From positions 1 through 24,608 of the forward strand of contig JAUWYH010000002.1 of assembly GCA_030615975.1 (NCBI GenBank): a DNA stretch of 24,608 nucleotides, written 5' to 3'. Shown here one piece after another: positions 1 to 6,862 of the stretch. Source of the DNA: Candidatus Aminicenantota bacterium (GTDB lineage Bacteria; Acidobacteriota; Aminicenantia; Aminicenantales; Aminicenantaceae). The position numbers and the translations under genes are program-made. The notes under the pieces were generated by a model. That model saw only the letters and a list, made by a program, of their open reading frames with translations, was not told the DNA's origin and did not search any database. The stretch's first letter is position 1; each line of letters opens with the position of its first letter.

Positions 1-186
1 GGGGAGGCAGGGAGCCTCATGGAATGAGGCGACCGTTGGAAGGGGGAAAGCGAAGCTGTTCCCCCTCCAAGTTAGCGTCGGATTCCCTCGAAGAACGGTT
101 CAGGAAGGCTAAATCTTCAATGCCGCTCCGACATTTCCCTGCACCTTTTATTCCTAATTTATATCCCGTCACTTTGGGACAAAGCC
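1..186. repeat. Terminal inverted repeat, left copy (dispersed structured element)
   Basis: These 186 bases recur as the reverse complement at the right end of the window. I see only two differences: C at 142 here pairs with A at 24467, and G at 176 here pairs with T at 24433. The match stops exactly after base 186, just before the end of the ferredoxin gene at 197. The outer 141 bases are identical. The element holds strong hairpins (listed separately). No transposase is visible inside the window, so the element may continue outward. It could be the end of an insertion sequence, a dispersed non-autonomous element or a repeated RNA element; the sequence here does not decide. Confidence 0.93.
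14..112. other. Hairpin cluster inside the terminal repeat
   Basis: Three nested or adjacent foldbacks are visible. Hairpin 1 is GCCTCAT (14-20), loop GGA, ATGAGGC (24-30), a perfect 7-bp stem. Hairpin 2 runs from TTGG (36-39), with bulged A40, through AGGGGGAA (41-48) and AGC (49-51), loop GAA, then GCT (55-57), bulged G58, TTCCCCCT (59-66) and CCAA (67-70), about 15 paired bases. A third pairing brings TTAGC (72-76) to GCTAA (108-112) with TTCC (83-86) and GGAA (103-106) inside it. The same folds exist in the right copy. Such density suggests an RNA or a structured mobile-element end. With only two near-identical copies there is no covariation to test. Confidence 0.7.
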
Positions 187-196
187 TAACTTTAAG

Positions 197-1804
197 TTAT
201 ATACTTTTCCCCCTTTCTTGCTCCTCTGGCTTGAGGATATCGAGAAGGAACCTGTTTTTCTCAGAGCGGCTTTCTCCCACACTTGTAACATAAATAGCGG
301 GCTCATCAACCACCGGGCATTTGGTCTCGCAAATCCCACACCCGATGCAGATTTCTATCTCGATAACAGGAGCTACCGGAGTTTTTATGGTTCCATCAGG
401 AAGTTTAACATCGGTCTTTACCAGTTTTATAGCCTTGGGAGATGTGGGACAGTGTTCCTCACAGACGATGCAGGGAGTCCCTATATTATAGGGAATACAG
501 GTGTTTTTGTTAACCCAGGCTGTTCCTATCGTTACCTGAGTTTTTTCTTCCACAGTGAGTTCCTTTATGGCTCCTGTGGGGCATACTTGGGAGCAAAGAG
601 AGCAATAATATTCACAATAGCCAATTTTAGGAACGAGGATAGGAGTCCAGATTCCTTCTGGCCCTGCTTCAGAGAGAGCCGGTTGGAGGGCATTAGTGGG
701 GCAGACCTTCATGCATTCCCCGCATCTGACACATTTTTGCAAAAACTTCTCTTCAGGAAGAGCCCCTGGAGGTCGAATGAGTTTTGGTGAGGCACGTCTT
801 GAGGAAGGAGAAAGGCGGAAGAAGGGAACAGCGACCACTCCAAGAATGGAAGTGAAGAGGAGTTTCCTTCGCGAAAGGTCTATTCTTGTGATCTTTTCTG
901 GGGCTGATTTCACAGGGAATCCAATAGCGCTAGTGGGACAGATGGTACTGCATGTGTAACAATAATCGCATTCTGAGCTTTTCCATTCCTCATTAGGAAA
1001 AGGGTGAGCCTCAGTTTGGCAATGAATGTTGCAGAGCCCGCACTCTGTGCATTTTTGAGGGTCTATCCTGAGCTTTACTACATTCCATCTTGAAATGAGG
1101 CCGAGCAAAGCTCCCAAGGGACAGAGATAGCGGCACCAGAGTCTTTCTCTGGCGAGATTTAAAAGGACAAGGCCGATAAAGATGAGCCCGATAAAGAACC
1201 CTTGGGTAAAGGTAGAGTTGAGATCTAATATTTCGAAAAATTGAAAGAGGCTATCACCAAAGGCAGGAAGGTTGATTTGGTAAAGAAGGCCAAGGAAGGC
1301 GGTGAAGCTATGACTTAGAGCAGGAAGAAGACTCACTCCGAAGGAACGATAGATCAGAGATAAAGGATCAAAGATTCCGACAAGATCAAGGGTGAAGAGA
1401 GCACTGATAAGAATGAATATAAGGATATAGTATTTCCAGGTAGTAGGACCATCAGGCCTCTTCTTCGCTCGCAGAAGTTTCGACTTTTTAAAGACAAAAG
1501 AGAAGAACTGATGGATGGAGCCGAGAGGACAAACCCAGCCGCAGACAACTCGACCCAAAACAAAAGTGATGATGATAGTAATCGCTGAAAAGATGAAAGA
1601 GAGAAAAACTGCGCGAGAGGCTATAATGGTGGCCACTGCAAGGAGGGGGTCGAAATGAAAAAAGATTTCCACCCGCCCGATATAATCCTCTCCTGGGAAA
1701 CGAGTTTCCAACAAGAGGTAGAAAAAGAGAATAAAAAATATCGTTTGAGTTAGGACTCGGAGGGCCTGGATAATTCGGTATTTTTTAGATCGTCCTTTTT
1801 GCAA
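197..1804 (-). CDS. NapH-NapG/MauM-type membrane polyferredoxin fusion
   Basis: This 535-residue iron-sulfur protein should pass electrons at the cytoplasmic membrane. The first half resembles NapH: membrane segments near residues 11-32, 54-86, 124-145, 160-176 and 202-217, with CGWVCP (88-93) and CRYLCP (224-229). Two 4Fe-4S motifs follow at 252-262 and 279-289. At 311-313 a twin-arginine motif (SRRKLLF) precedes a hydrophobic stretch, as in NapG/MauM, and the second half carries four more cluster motifs (358-368, 397-408, about 436-452, 486-496). It therefore looks like NapH fused to NapG. The start is TTG, since no in-frame ATG lies nearby; GGAG lies 10 nt upstream. It overlaps the end of the DUF362 gene by 20 nt, so the two are probably cotranslated. 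The electron partners are unknown; there are no napA or nos genes here. Confidence 0.85.
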   Translation of the reverse strand: MQKGRSKKYRIIQALRVLTQTIFFILFFYLLLETRFPGEDYIGRVEIFFHFDPLLAVATIIASRAVFLSFIFSAITIIITFVLGRVVCGWVCPLGSIHQFFSFVFKKSKLLRAKKRPDGPTTWKYYILIFILISALFTLDLVGIFDPLSLIYRSFGVSLLPALSHSFTAFLGLLYQINLPAFGDSLFQFFEILDLNSTFTQGFFIGLIFIGLVLLNLARERLWCRYLCPLGALLGLISRWNVVKLRIDPQKCTECGLCNIHCQTEAHPFPNEEWKSSECDYCYTCSTICPTSAIGFPVKSAPEKITRIDLSRRKLLFTSILGVVAVPFFRLSPSSRRASPKLIRPPGALPEEKFLQKCVRCGECMKVCPTNALQPALSEAGPEGIWTPILVPKIGYCEYYCSLCSQVCPTGAIKELTVEEKTQVTIGTAWVNKNTCIPYNIGTPCIVCEEHCPTSPKAIKLVKTDVKLPDGTIKTPVAPVIEIEICIGCGICETKCPVVDEPAIYVTSVGESRSEKNRFLLDILKPEEQERGKSI

Positions 1805-2672
1805 AGTTTAACTTCTCCAGGTTGATTTCTCCAAATCCTTTTTGATGGGCAAGCTGAAGATAGCGGAGTTCTTGAGGTTTTATATCGAAGAACGTCGCGC
1901 CGATGGCATCCACAGCCACATAGTCCACACCCGCGGCCACAGTTTTGTAGAGTTTTGCGTCAGAGAGTCTTCCTCCTTGAGGGCCATTGCGGATGAGAAT
2001 CCTGTAGGCGTCTAAAAGAGTGAGACATGGCTTGAAAAAGGCGGAAAGATCAATCATAACCAAGTCGAGTTCCTGATGGAGTTGGTTGCGGTTTCCTCCA
2101 AGAGCACCAAGCCAGTTTTTCATCCCCAGGGTGAGCCTTGAGAGGCTATGAGTTTTGGCAATCGGGGCATTTATGATTTTGTCGGCTTCGACAAAGTCTG
2201 TGTAGACTTCCCATTCTTTAAGCCATTCTCCTTTAAGAGGAAGTTTCTTTAAGCGATGAGGATTGGGAAAGAGAACCTTTGCCCCTGCTTTTTTGGCAGC
2301 AGCAGCAATGCCAGAGCGAGCGTAAGTCCTTCGGGCTAGGTTGCAGGGATTATCGATGACTTTGACCTTTTTTGCTCCTCCCTCAAAACAGAGTTCGACA
2401 AGGGCTCTGACGATTTCAGGATTTGTACAGGCGGCCTGCTTTGGTGTCCTATCCCAGCCGATGTTCGGTTTAACGACTACAACATCTCCTCTGGAGATGA
2501 ATCGCTTGATTCCACCCAGGGAGGAAATCGCCTCTTTTGTTATCTGGGAGGGAGAGTCGCCTTGAATCAGGGCTAAATCGGGGGGGGGTTTCTCTTGGGC
2601 GAAGAGAGAGGAGTTGAGATGGAAAAGAAGACTTCCTATTGTCATCTCTTTTATAAAATCTCTTCTTTTCAT
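1785..2672 (-). CDS. DUF362 protein with twin-arginine signal
   Basis: This 295-residue protein begins with KRRDFIKE followed by a hydrophobic stretch and LFAQE, a typical twin-arginine export signal. It is therefore probably folded in the cytoplasm, perhaps with a cofactor, and exported or membrane-anchored. The mature part is a DUF362 domain: VVVKPNIGWD near residues 64-73, then an NPEIV helix and the later GMKNWLGALGG motif. DUF362 proteins are commonly found beside ferredoxins, but their biochemical role is not firmly known. It starts 6 nt after the amidase stop and overlaps the ferredoxin gene, so an exported redox pair is likely. A run of nine C on the coding strand (2580-2588 on the plus strand) codes for three prolines just after the signal peptide. 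The length is normal and the frame is intact. Confidence 0.85.
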   Translation of the reverse strand: MKRRDFIKEMTIGSLLFHLNSSLFAQEKPPPDLALIQGDSPSQITKEAISSLGGIKRFISRGDVVVVKPNIGWDRTPKQAACTNPEIVRALVELCFEGGAKKVKVIDNPCNLARRTYARSGIAAAAKKAGAKVLFPNPHRLKKLPLKGEWLKEWEVYTDFVEADKIINAPIAKTHSLSRLTLGMKNWLGALGGNRNQLHQELDLVMIDLSAFFKPCLTLLDAYRILIRNGPQGGRLSDAKLYKTVAAGVDYVAVDAIGATFFDIKPQELRYLQLAHQKGFGEINLEKLNFAKRTI

Positions 2673-2678
2673 GGGTGC

Positions 2679-3860
2679 TTATCCTTTTCCTAAGGAATGA
2701 ATGTATTCAAAGATGCCTTGATAGATTCCTTGGGCAATCTGCTGGCGGTATTGAGGAGTCTTTAACCTCGCCTCTTCCTTAAGGTTGCTGAGATGAGAGA
2801 TTTCGACAAGAACGGAAGGCACCTGCTCTAATCCAATAAGGACCCAAAAAGGTGCGCCTTTGACACCCAAGTCTTTTACGTTCCTGTATTTTATAGAGAG
2901 AGATTTCACTAAATTTCTTTGGATTTTTTCGGCGAGTTCTTTGGATTCATTGATCTTGCTGTTCTTGACGATCTTTTTGATGATTTCCATCATCTCACTG
3001 ATATTTTTGGTGGAGGTCGCATTTTCTCGAGCAGCTATTTCGTTGACTGAAGGATCCGTGCTAAAATTGAGATAAAAGGTCTCTACTCCAGAACGCTTCT
3101 TGCTGCGGTGAGCATTGGCATGGATAGATATGTATAAATCTGCCTGTTTCTGGTTGGCGATCACTGTCCTGTTTTCGAGAGGAATATAAATATCTGATTC
3201 TCTGGTCAGGATGACTTCTAATCCATTATTTTGACTCAATAGTTTTTTCAAACGGCGGGAGACATCGAGGACTATGTTTTTTTCTTGAAGGCCTTTTTTC
3301 CCGATACAACCTGGGTCGGTTCCTCCATGGCCGGGGTCGATGACAATTCTTTGTATTCCCAAACCCAACTGGCGAATCATGCTGTAGCCGGATTTGGCAG
3401 GTTTTGGAGGTTGAGGAGGCTTTATGGGAGATGTTTTAAGGGTTGAAGAATCTGGATAGATATCGATGACGATCCTGAAGGGGTCGAACAGATGGAAAAC
3501 ACGATGGCGTTTTACCTTTTGGAAATCAAGGTCGACGACAACCCTAACAGTAGAAGTTGTTTTTTGGGCGATACGTATCTGGCTGAGATATGCATTTTTA
3601 ACAAGGAATATTTTTCCATGGAGAATAGGGTTCAGTTTGGCTTGATAGATATCGACATAGATGCGATCGGGGTCGCGAAGTTCGTTAAAGCTGTATTCTC
3701 TTAGGGTCCCGATATCGACAACAATACGCGTATAGGAAGGATGAGTATAAGAGCGGAGACTGTAGATTTCAATTCTTTGATTTTCCCCTTCAGAGGAGAG
3801 GGAGAAATATAAGAAAGCAAGAGCAGTAATCGTAAACATCTGGACAAATTTTTTGCTCAT
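2679..3860 (-). CDS. N-acetylmuramoyl-L-alanine amidase (AMIN + Amidase_3)
   Basis: This zinc hydrolase cleaves the bond between N-acetylmuramic acid and the stem peptide of peptidoglycan, usually at septation. It has 393 residues. Residues 1-22 are a signal peptide-like segment. An AMIN domain (about 28-135) should direct it to the wall, followed by a proline-rich linker (147-156) and an Amidase_3 domain (about 170-388). Zinc ligands fit H178 (DPGHGG), E193 (LQEKN) and H247 (SIHANA), with catalytic E353 (LVEISHLSN). All active-site residues are present, so it should be active. It matches the AmiA/B/C family; I cannot choose one member. A 60-bp gap separates it from the upstream phosphoglycerate mutase. 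That gap holds TATAAT (minus strand, 3887-3892) without a convincing -35, so a weak own promoter is possible. No clear ribosome binding site precedes the ATG. Confidence 0.92.
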   Translation of the reverse strand: MSKKFVQMFTITALAFLYFSLSSEGENQRIEIYSLRSYTHPSYTRIVVDIGTLREYSFNELRDPDRIYVDIYQAKLNPILHGKIFLVKNAYLSQIRIAQKTTSTVRVVVDLDFQKVKRHRVFHLFDPFRIVIDIYPDSSTLKTSPIKPPQPPKPAKSGYSMIRQLGLGIQRIVIDPGHGGTDPGCIGKKGLQEKNIVLDVSRRLKKLLSQNNGLEVILTRESDIYIPLENRTVIANQKQADLYISIHANAHRSKKRSGVETFYLNFSTDPSVNEIAARENATSTKNISEMMEIIKKIVKNSKINESKELAEKIQRNLVKSLSIKYRNVKDLGVKGAPFWVLIGLEQVPSVLVEISHLSNLKEEARLKTPQYRQQIAQGIYQGIFEYIHSLGKG

Positions 3861-3920
3861 CGTTTTATACTGTATTAATTCTATGAATTATATATATTGT
3901 AGCTTGTGAGACCTCTCTCA

Positions 3921-5123
3921 TCAAGCCCCATATTTTTTTAGCTTTCCTGCATGGGCCAACATCAAAGGCATGGCATAGACCGCTTGAAAACGGCCCAAAT
4001 AGCCCTGGCTGCACTCTTTTTCCGAAAAAACCATCACCTTATCGGGTTGGGAGGCTTGAGAGTAAAGGAGGAAAGGGTTTGGATGCCAGGAATGGGATTT
4101 TAGGAGACAGGGAGTGGAATGATCAGAAGTCACCGCCAGCACTTCAGGCTGAAGGGCAAGAAGACCAGGCATGAAGCTATCCACTTCTTCGATGGCTTCT
4201 TTTTTAGCTTCAAAATTTCCGTCTTCCCCAGCTGTATCTGTTTTTTTGACATGGATGTAGAAAAAATTATAGTCGCTGTAGTTTTTTTCAACGGCTTTAA
4301 ACAGGGCCTTCAGTCCTTTTTCTGGGTGAATAATTTTCATTCCGATCAGTTTAGCTAATCCCTTGTACATGGGATAATGAGCGATGGCTATAGGTTTTAA
4401 TTTGTAGAGTTCGCTTATTGTTGGGATAGATGGAAGCTTAGAAAATCCTCTTAGAAGGATAGTGTTGGCTTGGGGGGAATCGCTTAGAATATCTGTTGCT
4501 TCATCCAGAAAATCGTTCACTATCTTTGCCGTCTCTGCGGCCTCTTGAGAAAGGGGCTGGGTGTAAGATCGGGGCTTTCCTTCTTTTTGAGGGTCTGCAT
4601 CGGATAGAGAATCAGAGAGCCCTTCTCCGCTGAATTTAGCAACGAATCGATGCTCTTTTCCGGGGTAAAGGACAATTTTTATCTCTTCTTGCCTCTTTAA
4701 GGAATTATTGAGCTTTCGACAGAGATTTTCATTTTCGCTTGTTGGGATTCTACCCGCCCTGCGGTCAATAATAAGATCATTTTTTAGTGTGGCAAAATTA
4801 CCCCTGGCAACTAAATCTTTTTTTTCGATATCAAGTCCCACTCCAAGTGCTTCTAAAACTCCTCGGCCTAAAAGATGTTTGCAGGGGTTGTAGCCGAAAA
4901 GGGCTAGATGGGCGGGTCCACTCCCAGGGGTGATGCCCATGAAAACTGGATCTGTCAGTCCACAAACGCCTTTTGAAACAAGTGCATCGAGATGTGGCGT
5001 GCGCGCGGCCTCCAAAGCTGTTTTCCCTTGAACAGGAAGATCACCCAAGCCATCCAATACCAAAAGGAGGATCTTTGAATTCGTTTCTACGGTTAATTCT
5101 TTGGCAAATTTTTCCCATTCCAT
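3921..5123 (-). CDS. apgM: 2,3-bisphosphoglycerate-independent phosphoglycerate mutase, archaeal type
   Basis: The enzyme interconverts 3- and 2-phosphoglycerate in glycolysis and gluconeogenesis without a bisphosphoglycerate cofactor. It belongs to the alkaline phosphatase superfamily. At 400 residues it has the usual length. Metal-binding and catalytic parts are visible: VLDGLGD with D24, TPGSGPAHLALFGYNP with the likely nucleophile S68, KTDTAGEDGNFEAK, and SDHSTP near the C terminus. This is the ApgM family first described in archaea, not the longer GpmI or the histidine-type GpmA. It is also found in many anaerobic bacteria. The gene is first of the leftward set and is divergent from guaA. 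A TTGACT-17-TATAGT promoter sits only 11 nt before the ATG and there is no Shine-Dalgarno sequence, so the transcript should have almost no leader. Confidence 0.93.
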   Translation of the reverse strand: MEWEKFAKELTVETNSKILLLVLDGLGDLPVQGKTALEAARTPHLDALVSKGVCGLTDPVFMGITPGSGPAHLALFGYNPCKHLLGRGVLEALGVGLDIEKKDLVARGNFATLKNDLIIDRRAGRIPTSENENLCRKLNNSLKRQEEIKIVLYPGKEHRFVAKFSGEGLSDSLSDADPQKEGKPRSYTQPLSQEAAETAKIVNDFLDEATDILSDSPQANTILLRGFSKLPSIPTISELYKLKPIAIAHYPMYKGLAKLIGMKIIHPEKGLKALFKAVEKNYSDYNFFYIHVKKTDTAGEDGNFEAKKEAIEEVDSFMPGLLALQPEVLAVTSDHSTPCLLKSHSWHPNPFLLYSQASQPDKVMVFSEKECSQGYLGRFQAVYAMPLMLAHAGKLKKYGA

Positions 5124-5134
5124 CGTAGAAAAGA

Positions 5135-5163
5135 ACTATATGAAATTATTGAGGTGAAGTCAA
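5135..5163 (-). promoter_or_regulatory. Promoter of apgM
   Basis: On the minus strand, TTGACT (plus 5158-5163) is followed by a 17-nt spacer and TATAGT (plus 5135-5140). Only 11 nt separate the -10 box from the ATG. Transcription would start about 4 nt upstream of the gene, leaving no room for a ribosome binding site. Confidence 0.65.
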
Positions 5164-5174
5164 TTTTTAAGCAG

Positions 5175-5203
5175 TTTACAATACTCAACTCCTCTGCTAA
5201 AAT
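5175..5203 (+). promoter_or_regulatory. Promoter of guaA, predicted leaderless
   Basis: TTTACA (5175-5180) and TAAAAT (5198-5203) are separated by exactly 17 nt. The -10 box ends 6 nt before the guaA ATG, so transcription should begin at or beside the A of the start codon. No Shine-Dalgarno sequence is present, which agrees with a leaderless mRNA. The promoter is divergent from and overlaps the spacing of the apgM promoter. No purine riboswitch could fit. Confidence 0.65.
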
Positions 5204-5209
5204 CGAAGC

Positions 5210-6742
5210 ATGGATAAAGTCCTCATCCTTGATTTTGGTTCCCAGTATACTCAGCTAATAGCAAGAAAAATAAGGGAGTTGGGAATTTATTCAGAAATTT
5301 TGCCTTTTGATTTTTCCCCCTCCAGAATAAAAAAAGAAAACCCTGCGGCTATTGTCCTCTCGGGTGGGCCCCAGAGTGTTTACAAAAAGGATGCCCCTCT
5401 TCTCTCCCCCGAGATTTTTAAGATTGGGAGCCCTGTCCTGGGTATTTGTTATGGCCTTCAGCTTATGGCTCATCTTTTAGGGGGAAAAGTTTACCCTTCT
5501 CAACAAAAAGAATATGGGCTTGCTCGCTTGAAAGTGCTGGATAGGAGAGGACTACTGGCAGGAATCAAGGATGACACTCAGGTCTGGATGAGCCATGGGG
5601 ATAGGGTAGAAAAACCCCCGCCTGGTTTTATTGTCTCAGGAAAGACAGCCAACTCCTCTGCAGCGGTGATGGAATGGCGAGAGAGGAGATTGTTTGGAGT
5701 CCAATTTCATCCGGAAGTTATCCATACAAAACAGGGAAAGAAGATCCTTTCGAATTTTCTTTATTCTCAGACAGGATTGAAAGCAGAATGGAAGATGGAT
5801 TTTTTTATAGAAAGAAAAACAGAGGAGATACGTCGGCAAGTGGGAAGAAAAAAGGTCATCTGCGGTCTTAGCGGCGGAGTGGATTCCCTTGTAACGGCAT
5901 TGATTGTCCACAGGGCCATCAAAGATCATCTTTTTTGTTTTTTTGTTGACAATGGACTTTTAAGAAGAGGGCACTACCCGGATTTAATGAAAAGATTCCG
6001 AAACCAACTTGCTCTCAATGTTATTGGCGTCGATGCTTCGCAGCTGTTTTTAGAAAGACTCAAGGGGATAACTTCTCCAGAGAAAAAAAGAAAGATCATC
6101 GGAGAACTCTTCATCCGCATTTTTAAAAAAGAAGCAGAGAAGATAGGAAGAGTCGATTTCTTGGCTCAAGGAACCATCTGTCCTGATGTGATTGAAAGCC
6201 ATCCTGTCAATGGCCCCTCTTCCCAGATCAAATCCCATCATAATGTGGGGGGCTTACCTTCATCTTTAAACTTCAAACTTATCGAGCCCCTAAGAGAACT
6301 CTTCAAGGATGAGGTGAGGAGTCTGGCTGAGCAGTTGAGATTGGGAAAGGATCTTATTTCTCAGCATCCTTTTCCAGGGCCTGGATTAGCCGTAAGAATT
6401 GTAGGAGAGGTCACTTCGGAAAGAATCGATCTTTTAAGGGAAGCGGACGATATTCTCGTGGAGGAGATAAAACGGGCGGGTCTCTATGAGAAGTTGTGGC
6501 AAGCTTTTGCTGTTTTGCTTCCTGTAAAATCAGTGGGAGTCATGGGAGATCGAAGGACCTACCAGAGTGTTGTGGTTGTGCGGCTTGTTCGAAGCGCGGA
6601 CGGGATGACCGCTGATTGGTTTCCTGCTCGACCAAAACTTTTAGCCAGCATATCGAATCGGATTGTCAATGAAGTTGACGGGGTTAATCGTGTTGTTTAC
6701 GATATTACAACAAAACCTCCTGGCACGATAGAATGGGAGTGA
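5210..6742 (+). CDS. guaA: GMP synthase (glutamine-hydrolysing)
   Basis: GuaA makes GMP from XMP, ATP and glutamine, the last step of guanine nucleotide synthesis. It has 510 residues, normal for the fused two-domain enzyme. The N-terminal class I glutamine amidotransferase carries C80 in GICYGLQ, with H167 and E169 in QFHPEV. The ATP-pyrophosphatase domain has the P-loop SGGVDS (221-226), followed by FVDNGLLR, GTICPDVIES and KSHHNVGGLP. The dimerisation domain contains HPFPGPGLAVRI and ends with the conserved TTKPPGTIEWE. Everything needed for activity is present. It is the first gene of the long rightward run and is read from its own promoter, probably without a leader. The 120-bp gap to dnaE holds another promoter, so the two need not be cotranscribed. 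Confidence 0.97.
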   Translation: MDKVLILDFGSQYTQLIARKIRELGIYSEILPFDFSPSRIKKENPAAIVLSGGPQSVYKKDAPLLSPEIFKIGSPVLGICYGLQLMAHLLGGKVYPSQQKEYGLARLKVLDRRGLLAGIKDDTQVWMSHGDRVEKPPPGFIVSGKTANSSAAVMEWRERRLFGVQFHPEVIHTKQGKKILSNFLYSQTGLKAEWKMDFFIERKTEEIRRQVGRKKVICGLSGGVDSLVTALIVHRAIKDHLFCFFVDNGLLRRGHYPDLMKRFRNQLALNVIGVDASQLFLERLKGITSPEKKRKIIGELFIRIFKKEAEKIGRVDFLAQGTICPDVIESHPVNGPSSQIKSHHNVGGLPSSLNFKLIEPLRELFKDEVRSLAEQLRLGKDLISQHPFPGPGLAVRIVGEVTSERIDLLREADDILVEEIKRAGLYEKLWQAFAVLLPVKSVGVMGDRRTYQSVVVVRLVRSADGMTADWFPARPKLLASISNRIVNEVDGVNRVVYDITTKPPGTIEWE

Positions 6743-6778
6743 AATGGGCAAATAAAAGCAAGATAATGTTCAAAATGC

Positions 6779-6807
6779 TTGACAGGCTAGGGAAACAGAT
6801 TTAGTTT
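6779..6807 (+). promoter_or_regulatory. Possible promoter of dnaE
   Basis: A perfect TTGACA (6779-6784) is followed after 17 nt by TAGTTT (6802-6807), a poor -10 box. The gap between guaA and dnaE is 120 bp, long for this compact window, and supports an own promoter. The leader would be about 50 nt and contains a purine-rich GAGAG stretch before the ATG. Confidence 0.4.
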
Positions 6808-6862
6808 AGATAGTTAAATCAGTTATTCTTCTTCAAATAAACAAAAAAATAGAGAGATAAAG

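Noticed and set aside
24..293. An 89-codon open frame starting in the left repeat, with a matching 61-codon frame (24400-24585) in the right repeat
   Set aside because: They share the same first 54 or so codons only because the repeat is shared. The frame runs through strong hairpins, has no ribosome binding site, diverges as soon as the repeat ends, and the left one overlaps the ferredoxin gene.
218..790. A 190-codon open frame antisense to the ferredoxin gene
   Set aside because: It lies fully inside a well-supported iron-sulfur protein on the other strand, and its protein shows no recognisable domain. The same applies to the 138-codon frame opposite valS (11647-12063) and other frames shadowing real genes.
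3861..3920. A tRNA or small RNA gene in the gap between amidase and apgM
   Set aside because: The 60-bp gap is AT-rich without cloverleaf pairing and is too short for a tRNA.
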